Source: Jaltomata sinuosa (lineage: Eukaryota > Streptophyta > Magnoliopsida > Solanales > Solanaceae). Taken from it: a stretch of 64,000 nucleotides of DNA. The notes beneath the pieces are model-generated. The model was given only the letters and a program-made list of their open reading frames with translations, was not told the origin of the DNA and did not search any database. The DNA lies in NCBI GenBank assembly GCA_003996215.1, contig QJPP01007239.1:124001-188000 (forward strand), written 5' to 3'. Made by a program: the position numbers and the translations under genes. Numbering within the stretch: the first letter of the stretch is position 1; the number at the start of each line of letters is the position of its first letter. Positions 55,174-64,000 of the stretch are shown here, in pieces.

Positions 55174-58100
55174 TGCTGTGCGTAAAGGCCGTCAACCGAT
55201 TGCTCCGAACGCACCACACGCGCCGTCACCGGACAACGACGAACCGCACGCGCCGACGCCGACAAGGTTGAGGAAGACTGGTGGTCAGACGACGAGGCAG
55301 AGGAAGAAGAAAAACGACGTGGTGAAGGATGATGTTGTTGTGAAGGAAACGACGTCGCCGGAGAAGATGGATGAGTATGAGAGTGGTGGACGAAGTGGTG
55401 GTAATAAAGGTGTAGCAGCTGCAGAGGATGAAGGCAACACTCCTCCATTGCCTGAAAGGGTATGAGTATTCTAATAATTCGAGCTAGTTATATGAATTTA
55501 TGAGTATTCATTTTGCTCAATATAGGCTCATTTGATTATGATACTATGTGTTCTTTGTTTGAGTTTTTGCAAAAACAGATTTTGAGAAAAGTTGAGTTTG
55601 AAAATCTTTGAGACAAGGTTTTTTGGGGGGGCAAAAGCTTCTCAAACAAACACATTTTCCAACTAGTTTGACTTTTTAAAGCTGATAGAGTGTTGGATTT
55701 TGTGCATAATTTAGAGGTTGAAGTTGGAAAGCTCAGTCTTTTAGGTGTTTTTAATACACCAGAGAATCTATATAGTCACAATTTTGAGAAAAGTTGAGTT
55801 TGAAAATCTTCGGAATTTTTTTTTTGGGGGGGCAAAAGCTCTTCTCAAACAAACACTTTTTTCCGAAGTCTCAAAAGTTTGAGTTTGCAAAAAGAAAAAG
55901 ACAAACTTTTTTCTATCTAGTTTGACTTTGTTAGGCAAATAGAGTGTTATAATATCGCAACCTAAGAATCGGTGTGTCTTTTAGGTTATTTTTAAAGCTT
56001 TGTATTTTCTTTCTGGTTGGTATTTTTAGTGGAATGCGCAATGACAGACTTGAGAGGTTTTTGGTTGCCGTGAAACTAGGTTGTTTTTCATCATCTTTAA
56101 TTGGTGCGTAATTTAGAGCTTGAAGTTGTAAAGCTCAGTCTTTTAGGTGTTTTTAGTACACAAAGTTACATAGACCAGAAGGTAGAAGCTTCCATCCTCT
56201 TTTATTTGTGACTATTTTGTTTGCTTCACCTGTTTTCTTGAGTGAGAAGTTTGTGTTTCTTTTATCATTTTGAGGTCGTTTTAAGGGAACCGATGAAAGG
56301 ACGAGTGACTGTTTTGCGCAAGTTGTTGGTTTTTAACCTGCCTTCTTATCTCTAACATGTTAGGCATTTGTTAAATTTCTGCTATTATTGCTTCTTCTTT
56401 TTTTTTTTTGGTAATTGAAGGATTCAACTTGAGTTGTTGAATTACTTGTTTCCTTGTGTGGGTAACAGGTCCAGGTTGGTGGATCACCAGCTTATAGGAT
56501 TGAGAAGAAGCTTGGTAAAGGAGGATTTGGTCAAGTGTATGTAGGTCGTCGTGTAAATACAACAAATCCTCACGAACGAACTGGCCCTGGAGCTGTAGAG
56601 GTGGAACTTTTACTTTTTTACATTTATTTGCCGTTTCTCCTGAATATGTCAGAGAGGTGTCTCTTTGATATGCAAATTGATCCTACTCTCATTTCTGATT
56701 CTAGGTTGCCTTAAAATTTGAGCATAGAAGTAGCAAAGGTTGTAACTATGGACCACCTTATGAGTGGCAGGTCTACAAGTAAGTCTTCATTTTATTTTTT
56801 CCATTATATCTGTAGGTCCTTTATTCCGACTTGATTACCTGGTAATAACATTATCCTACACTTCATGCCATTTCCTTGTTTTCCATAGTGTCCTTGGTGG
56901 TAGTCATGGTGTACCGCGTGTCCATTATACGGGACGGCAAGGTGATTACTATATTATGGTATGTGATCTCTTTATGTAGTTGAGTTACTTGATTATTATT
57001 TCAAGTTGCATTTGATTTCCAATCTCCACTACTATTTCTTATATCCTATAATATTGCAGGTCATGGATATGCTTGGTCCTAGTTTATGGGATGTCTGGAA
57101 CAACAATTCCCAGATGTAAGATCTATTTTCTATTATTATTTGTACTCTGGAGCTTATCTTTTGATATCATATGCTGGTTCCTGGAAGTGTTGGATCTTTA
57201 ATGTTGTCAAATTCAGGATGTCTACTCAAATGGTAGCATGCATTGCCATTGAAGCTATCTCAATATTAGAGAAGTTGCACTATAGAGGGTAAGTTTATCT
57301 TTCTTATATAAATGACTATTATCTTACTTCATACGGATAGCTGTGTTCTATTTGGAGATTATAAGTTCTGTGTAATCGTCATATAGCCCACATCGATGGA
57401 GTTTGGCTCTTTTACAGAGCAAAATTGTTATTTGGATGTTATAGAAGGGAGTTATCAAGTTGTCTTGTCGTAACAAGTGGATGTTATCAACTACATATCA
57501 CAAGAATGAACGATTTCACTAACTACATCTATTTATGTGTTGAAGCCTATGAATCCACAAAATGCTGAATTACTTTTCCATATTTGACATGATCTTGTTG
57601 AGTTTTGACAATGGTGCAAAAATTTCAGTTTTTCAAGGAAACAGTGTTTATTGGTTCTGAAGTAAGTCTTACCATTCTGGCTGCTGTTTTTCCACAGGTA
57701 TGTGCATGGGGATGTAAAACCTGAGAACTTTCTTCTTGGACCACCTGGAACTCCTGATGAGAAAAAATTGTTTCTAGTTGATCTTGGATTAGGTATAATA
57801 TTGATTGGAACTTATCTAGAAAGAACACATAGATGTGCATTGATTTTTTTGTCTTTACATTTGAAATCTTCATCATGCTCTATTAATGCAATGTCTCTTC
57901 TATTACCTGTTTGAATACTTCAGCGACAAAGTGGCGTGATACTTCAACTGGTCTACATGTTGAGTATGATCAGCGGCCTGATGTCTTTAGGTACAATTAT
58001 CAACAGTTTACCTTATCTTTTCTTTATGTTCTGTGTCCTTTATTTGCATTTAGATGTGCATTCAATAAATAGTGAGAAAACCATTGCTTCAGAGGAACTG

Positions 58101-59973
58101 TAAGGTATGCTAGTGTGCATGCGCACCTTGGACGAACTGGAAGCAGGAGGGATGATCTAGAATCTCTGGCTTACACACTCATTTTCCTTCTCCGAGCAAA
58201 GTTGCCGTGGCAGGGTTATCAGGTCTGCTCTTCTCTCTACTTAATAGCAGTATTTTATTACTACAGAGTCTCCTTTTTTCTGATAATGAAAATTTTTCAT
58301 CTAGGGTGAGAATAAAGGTTTCCTTGTCTGTAAGAAAAAGATGGCAACCTCTCCGGAAACTCTTTGCTTACTCTGCCCTGCTCCATTCAGACACTTTGTG
58401 GAGTATGTTGTGAACTTGAAATTTGAAGAAGAGCCTAACTATGCTAAATATATCTCCTTATTTGATGGGATAGTAGGTCCAAATCCAGACATTAGGCCAA
58501 TTAACACTGATGGTGCACAAAAGGTATTTTGCATGTTTCATCAGTTCCAGGATACTCCTTGAGTTGAATCACTGAGAGAAGCTGAATTTCGTTCCTGATT
58601 TATGTAGCTTATATATCAAGTCGGACAGAAGAGAGGCAGACTGACGGTGCAAGACGACGATGATGAACAACCAAAGAAGAAGGTGCGAATGGGAATGCCC
58701 GCAACACAGTGGATCAGTGTTTACAATGGCCGTCGCCCCATGAAGCAAAGGTATATAATCTTTTGGCCATAATTTGTTGATTTAAGGCTTTCGAAAAATA
58801 AAGCGACTATAACATCGGGTTGCAGGTATCACTATAACGTTGCTGATGAGAGGCTAGCTCAGCATATTGATAAAGGAAATGAGGATGGACTATTCATCAG
58901 CAGTGTGGCCTCCTGTTCGAACTTGTGGGCCCTAATCATGGATGCAGGGACTGGATTTAGTGATCAAGTTTACAAATTGTCACCTTGTTTTCTTCACAAG
59001 GTCTCTTATCTATGATTGAATTTGATCAATCTTGAAGCATACAAATAAATCTATGTTGCAGATGTCCACATTTAATATGCTATATCTGCTAAACTCGTTC
59101 TTGATTCAGATATGGTTCAATTTTTACTGGTAAAGAGTTTGGCTAATCCTCTGTGCTTGTGTTTGAATATAGGAATGGATTATGGAGCAATGGGAGAGGA
59201 ATTATTATATTAGTGCTATGGCAGGAGCTAGCAATGGGAGCTCCTTAGTTGTCATGTCAAAGGGTTAGGCTTTAGAGGAACTTCACTGACTTGCTATATA
59301 TGTGTTTCTTATGTGATTCTGTGAATTAGAGGGTACTAAATTTTGATTTTGCTGCGAATATCAGGTACCCAGTATCTTCAGCAGTCTTATAAAGTCAGTG
59401 AGTCCTTTCCATTTAAATGGATAAACAAAAAATGGAAGGAGGGTTTCTATGTCACTGCCATGGCAACTGCAGGAAGTAGATGGGCAATTGTTATGTCTCG
59501 CGGGTCTGGGTTTTCTGATCAGGTTTAAACCTTTTCTTTCTTTATTATTTTTTTGGGTCATGTGCGTGACGTTTTCTAATTCTCAATTGTGTATTCATGT
59601 GGTTCTATGAATTTTCAGACTGTGGAATTGGATTTTCTGTATCCTAGTGAAGGGATCCATAAGAGGTGGGATGCTGGTTATCGTATTACAGCGACTGCAG
59701 CTACATGGGATCAAACTGCTTTAGTTCTAAGTATACCAAGAAGGAAACCTCCTGATGAAACGCAAGAGACACTTCGTACCTCTGCTTTTCCCAGCACTCA
59801 TGTCAAGGTTGATGTTGCACCAGTTATTGCCTAATTTTCTTCTTCGTAAACCACATGTATATGTGTGTCTGCCTACTATTTCCTAAGCTGATTGCGTATA
59901 TTTCTGTCTGCAGGAGAAATGGGCAAAGAATCTTTACATTGCATCTGTCTGTTATGGGCGAACTGTTTCTTGA
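55148..59973 (+). CDS. MLK: MUT9-like kinase (MLK/PPK, casein kinase 1 type), 16 exons
   Basis: Exons: 55148-55459, 56469-56600, 56705-56778, 56889-56958, 57060-57115, 57217-57288, 57698-57792, 57924-57990, 58093-58222, 58305-58523, 58608-58750, 58826-59000, 59173-59263, 59365-59522, 59619-59807 and 59914-59973. Sum 2043 nt (680 aa), all GT-AG and in frame. A basic disordered N-terminus ([15 protein letters not shown]) precedes a CK1-type kinase domain from about residue 112: glycine loop [13 protein letters not shown] Lys152, [11 protein letters not shown] with D244, and DLG at 267-269 in place of DFG. A linker with acidic DDDDE and basic PKKKVR follows, then a C-terminal domain with repeated [14 protein letters not shown] / [18 protein letters not shown] blocks. 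MLK/PPK kinases phosphorylate histone H3 Thr3 and photoreceptor or PIF proteins in the nucleus. The ATG at 55157 is the alternative start. Confidence 0.94.
55560..56165 (+). repeat. Internal duplications in MLK intron 1
   Basis: Two copies of GAGAAAAGTTGAGTTTGAAAAT followed by GGGGGGGCAAAAGCT (about 55577-55670 and 55790-55865), and two copies of AAGCTCAGTCTTTTAGGTGT (about 55729 and 56131). This shows local duplication in the intron, with no coding effect. Confidence 0.7.
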
Positions 59974-61929
59974 GACAAAAAGTGTTGCTAGAAGTACTTC
60001 CGATGGTGCCATGAGATTCTCTATTGTAGTGCTTGAACAAGTGCCTGCTATCTTTGGTCTAACTGAGAGAAATGGATGGCAATATTTACTCGTCAAAGCT
60101 GACTCTTCTTTCTCCTCTGAAGATGATTTTTGCAAAGTACCCTGGGCATTAATGTATGTGATTGTTCCTGATGTCCAGGATGGTGTTTTTGTCAGTTAGT
60201 TCATGAGTGTAGATTTTGGGGGTGGTGGTGGTTACTATTGGTCAAAGTTTGTATAGGTCAAATAGACCCTTTTAGGGATTAAGCCAAACAGGCTATCTTT
60301 GTAGTATTATGAAACCAATGCAAATTAAGATTTTGCTGAGTTGAAACATTGGCAGTCAATCTTCTCTTTATTTCTTCTGGGCTCTGGCCCTTTTTCCTGG
60401 TTTGGACTTCTGTCCTCTGCCTTTATGCTGGTTCAGCCTTTAAATGATAAACTTCACCTTGCCTAAATTGTGAAATATTATCTTTGGTTGTCTCTATTGC
60501 TCTGTATATGCACTCATTGATCAACTTCAGCAGTTTTTGTTATTGGACAGGAGAAATTTCAGCACAAATCTCTCTCCCCCTCTCTTGTACGCACGAATAG
60601 GTGCTGCAGTTGGTTTCTGTCTTGAATATCTTAATTAGTTTATTTTTTCTTTATCAGGATACATCTAACCAGTTAATTATGGCTGTTTAAGAAACAATAG
60701 CCCTGTCCAGGGCTATTCATCCTGATATTAAAAAATTTGACTCCTGGTATTAAATATTTTGATTCTTGAAATAGTATTTGAGGCTCATTATGAATTCAAC
60801 ACTGTAATAAGTTCCATCCTTGCAATATGACTGCAGATTTTGAGCCCAAGGTATTGAGTATTAAACAAAGTTTGAGCCACTTTAGATGCGGAAGTTGCTA
60901 GTCTTCTTATTCTTTTCTTAAACTCTAGATGATGCATATCTTTGACACAGTTTTATCAAGTATGTAATCTTTTCAGGATAATTCGAGTTGCTGGCTGAAG
61001 AATGAGAAGATTACTCCTAAGGTGGTTCCTCGGGGATGTAAGTTTCTATAGTTTCTCATCATTTCATTGTTTCTTATCACCCTGTGCACAATCTAGAAGT
61101 TAATTTGGAATACTTAGCCTTAATCAAGGTCAAATTTCTTGATAACCTGTTTGGATGGGCGTCTAATGGTATGGGTCAGAATCCTTAGAGAACAAACAAG
61201 ATGATCTATGGTCGGGTGGAAGTCATCAATTCAGTTCTCCTTGCCTTCTTTGGTGTTTTATGCACGATTGTAAGATCTGGCCAAAACTTGAATAGGGTCC
61301 TAAACTGGATGGAAGTGTAACAGCTTTCCTATTAATTCTAGCTAAGCCCATTCTTAACCTTAAAGAAACTGCTTCTCCCTGCCTGTTACAACAACTGTAT
61401 TTTCTCATAGAGGGTCCTCGCAATTGTGATGTTTCTTCTTGGAGTCCTATTTTACAGTTCCTTGTGAAACTATTGTCCTCGGTGCAAGCTGTGTAAATGT
61501 GCACCGTCACTTACCGTCAGTTTGGTACTTCCTTTTGATTCTTGCATTCTCATGAATAATTTTGGATTCTGCAAAGATGTGTTTAATCAGAAGTGAGCTC
61601 CGATCTTTGCGCGCCGACTTTTGGAAAAAATTAGAGGCGGAGAAAGATTGGGCATGTTCTTCTATTCTGATAACTATCTCATGGGATGATTGCTTCAACT
61701 GTGATATATATTGGAAACCTATTAGCATAACTTTTGGATATGCTTACCTCATCTACTATAGTAGTACTTGCGCATTTGGTTTTAAGACCAGCTGGTGCAA
61801 AATTGTGTATTTTCTCAAGGTCTTCATTTTTTCTGTAGGTGGCCCTCAACTTACAAAAAATTTCTGTGGATGTTGATTTTGCCAGCTTGTGGCTTTATAA
61901 GTGAGTTGTATCAGTGATGTGAGATCTTT

Positions 61930-62165
61930 CAGTGGTGAATCGAGTCTGAAGTTCTGCAGTTTTCATCGTTGATGAACACCTGCGCTAATAAAACAAGCAA
62001 TATTAAGGGCTTAGTCCTCTTTCTCCACCCGCATCTGAAGTTCAGCAGCTTTCATTATTGATGAACACATGCGCTAATAAAACAAGCAATATAAGGACTT
62101 AGCTCTCTTTCTCCACCCGAGTCTGAAGTTGAGCAGCTTTCATTGTTGACGAACACATGTGCAGT
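61930..62165. repeat. Tandem repeat, about 2.6 units of ~90 bp
   Basis: CTGAAGTTCTGCAGTTTTCA (with variants at about 62035 and 62127), TTGATGAACACCTGCGCTAA, AAACAAGCAATAT and CTCTTTCTCCACCCG recur in order. Confidence 0.8.
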
Positions 62166-62486
62166 AGAGAACAGGTGTGCATCATCCTAGTGCTACATGG
62201 TACTTGCAGGAGCCAAGCTTGGTGTCTTTGAACTGAGCAACAACCAAGTGTCTGCTTAACTATAGATGACTTCAATTGTGAAATACATTGGGATTACATT
62301 GGAACTTTTTCGCCACCTATGTATGCAGTTACCAAAATTGATGATGGTAGCATTAATAATATGATTGTGAAGATGTTGACGTTGAATAGATGCAAAGGAA
62401 CTAGACCAGGAACAAGAGAATTGATATATTGTCCTTAATAATAAAAAAAATATTTTTGTTAGAAGTTTTCATCGAGGGGCTTTTGG

Positions 62487-62590
62487 AAACCACCTCTCTA
62501 CCTCCATAAAGTGGGGTAAGGTCTGTATACACTCTACCCTCCTCAAATTCCACTTCGTGGGATTTCAATGGGTATGTTGTTGTTTGTCAG
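62487..62590 (+). mobile_element. 3' end of a TS-type SINE or related retroposon
   Basis: CTCTACCTCCATAAAGTGGG, GGTAAGGTCTGTATACACTC, CACTTCGTGGGATTTCAATG and a final GGGTATGTTGTTGTTTG. I associate this ending with the (TTG)n tail of tobacco/tomato TS SINEs. The Pol III head is missing, so it is 5'-truncated. Confidence 0.6.
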
Positions 62591-62927
62591 AAGTATAACT
62601 TACACAGATAATAGCCACTACAACCAAAAAAAATACAAAATAAATCACATCAAAGTATAGCTAACTGGTCATTTTTGCAACTTTGTATTAGCACAACAAT
62701 TTCAAACTTGCTGGAGCAGAAATTGAACCCATAGAGTCTAAAAAGGAAGTTGACATAACAATTGTTTCCACCACTATAGCAGTCAATAATGACATTATAG
62801 TATCTCAAATAGAGTAAGATATACGATCATCTAACTTCTTTCTTCTTTAACGGAATCAATTCTATGATTGAGCGTTTGAGCAGCATATGCTGGCAACATC
62901 TTACTATATTCAAAGTTCAAAACTGCA

Positions 62928-63842
62928 TCAAGGACGCCCTAATATGCTTGGTCGAACACACAATCGCCTCAAACGAACTGTTTCCTGAGCAAGAAGAATT
63001 GAAATCTGGTAAATATAGTTGATCTCCAAAATGTTAACTCATTTATGCAACCAATACCCTACCTCGGCGTCATCACAAGTGTATCGAATCATAAAGAGAC
63101 ATCTGCAGCCCCTTATGTCATGCAATTTCTTTTGAATTTCTGTAACATGAGCTTCAAGATATTTTGCCTGGTTCTCTCCCTCCTAGTTAAGTTAAAAATG
63201 AAGAGAACAAAAAATAAGAAGTTATGCACACTGTGACAAACTAATGTATGTCAGGGCCTGAGGCAATGAGAGAAAATACATTTGTACTTGTTTTATGATC
63301 TTACTTGTACTACCTCTCTATCGACACCCCAGCCAATCCTCTAAAGAGAATATTTTTTTCTCGGCAATCATAAATTAGAAAGCTAATTTTTGACTTTTTT
63401 GGGGGGTAACATTGTGAAAAGAACATTGAAGAAAGAAGTACCTGGAAGCACAAAATAAGATCCCCAACCTTCACTTTGTTACATTCTGAATCCTCGAGAG
63501 CAACAGAACGCTCACGGACTACCCTCCTAACATTTACCCATTCATCCTCCCCTGATCCAAAGCCCACAAATCTCACAAGAGCCTCCTGCAATATATTACA
63601 TTTTTAGAAGAAGTACAATTGTATTAGTTATGCTTACATAACGAATATCATTATAGAAATGTGATTAGGAGCTACTTTAGCTCTTTGCTAAATATTCATT
63701 AAGAAAGGTTTGGCCTATCCCACAATGTCTTGTTGGGTTATATGGTGTTAGTTCTAAAAAAAATATAATTGGCCAAGTTGAACTGCTTACAGGTTCTTCT
63801 GAGTTAAGAAACCGGTGAGAGATAAATGTATCAATGTCGTAC
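62928..63842 (-). CDS. SHH: SAWADEE-domain protein (SHH1/SHH2 type), C-terminal exons, 5' part outside window
   Basis: Exons seen (minus strand): 63842-63791, 63585-63442, 63182-63063 and 62984-62928, the last with the TGA stop; all GT-AG and mutually in frame. The peptide reads YDIDTFISHRFLNSEEP | EALVRFVGFGSGEDEWVNVR … SVALEDSECNKVKVGDLILCFQ | EGENQAKYLEAHVTEIQKKL HDIRGCRCLFMIRYTCDDAE | ETVRLRRLCVRPSILGRP, a SAWADEE domain (tandem-Tudor-like fold with zinc-binding H/C residues in HDIRGCRC). SHH1 reads H3K9 methylation with unmethylated H3K4 and recruits Pol IV for RNA-directed DNA methylation. The N-terminal homeodomain exons lie beyond 64000, so SHH1 and SHH2 cannot be told apart. The intact C-terminus suggests a live gene. 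Confidence 0.9.
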
Positions 63843-64000
63843 CTGTAAAATCCAGAAGAAACACTCTATTAATCATTTCGCCAAAAAGTACTAATCTTTT
63901 GACTTCATAACCCCACGAGGAATATGTAATTGAAGTGTCATACAATTTTTCGGGGAAAAAACAACTCTCCTTAACAAGCTGTGATATTTTTCTTTAAACA
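63843..64000 (-). other. Intron of the SHH-type gene, runs off the window
   Basis: Upstream of the acceptor at 63843-63844 I see no exon before the window ends. The preceding exon must end in TG to complete the Trp codon (TG|G TAC). Confidence 0.6.

Larger units (their letters stand above)
59974..62927. other. Spacer between the convergent MLK and SHH genes
   Basis: MLK 3' UTR (to roughly 60350) and spacer. A tandem repeat at 61930-62165 and a retroposon tail at 62487-62590 are annotated. The 104-aa open frame at 61562 has no recognisable similarity. No convincing gene. Confidence 0.5.

Noticed and set aside
55092..55448. 118-aa minus-strand frame over the first kinase exon
   Set aside because: Antisense shadow of GC-rich coding sequence; the plus strand splices into a full MLK kinase.
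61562..61876. 104-aa open frame between MLK and SHH
   Set aside because: No recognisable domain, odd composition rich in aromatic residues and Cys, and no codon pattern resembling neighbouring genes.

Overview
The window is nuclear DNA from a flowering plant, most likely a Solanum species (tomato/potato type). The reasons are AT-rich intergenic DNA, short GT-AG introns, plant-only gene families, and repeats I recognise as typical of Solanaceae: a TS-type tRNA-derived SINE, Au-like SINEs, and a MITE family whose ends read ATGTTGCTCGGACTC. I resolved twelve protein-coding loci (one missing its 5' part at the window edge, one a damaged duplicate), one exon-sized remnant of a duplicated gene and one tRNA gene. 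Exon boundaries were read by hand and checked for frame; nothing was aligned to a database.

Layout. 1-3.0 kb: no gene seen. 3.0-4.8 kb (-): a two-exon Armadillo-repeat protein with two tandem-repeat blocks just upstream. 7.9-11.05 kb (+): an IRX14-type GT43 glycosyltransferase for xylan. 12.9-19.0 kb: about 34 tandem copies of a ~180-bp satellite-like unit, ending about 0.2 kb before a tRNA-Ser(CGA) gene at 19.2 kb. 19.5-32.4 kb (-): a tandem cluster of carotenoid cleavage dioxygenase (CCD) genes: an intact 13-exon copy (601 aa, all four iron-ligand histidines), a degraded fragment at 26.1-26.6 kb, and a second copy carrying an in-frame 39-residue deletion that fuses three exons, a GC splice donor and a lost start codon. 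33.1-37.4 kb (+): a small basic, probably nuclear, protein of unknown function with transposon-rich introns. 38.96-40.29 kb (+): an intronless F-box protein. 42.87-43.52 kb (+): a DREB-type AP2/ERF factor with an intron inside the AP2 domain, flanked by inverted pieces of the 180-bp repeat. 44.3-45.9 kb (-): a SWIM plus RING zinc-finger protein. 46.8-53.9 kb (-): a PME31-like pectin methylesterase with very long, repeat-filled introns. 55.1-60.0 kb (+): a 16-exon MUT9-like (MLK/PPK) casein-kinase-1-type kinase. 62.9-64.0 kb (-): the C-terminal exons of a SAWADEE (SHH1/SHH2-type) chromatin reader that continues past the window.

The genes do not form one pathway. IRX14 and the pectinesterase both act on the wall, MLK and SHH on chromatin and light signalling, and the CCDs on carotenoids; their proximity is ordinary synteny. 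The unusual parts are the 180-bp array with its satellite-like homogenised centre and divergent edges, the same repeat in inverted orientation around the ERF gene, and the decay of the second CCD copy.
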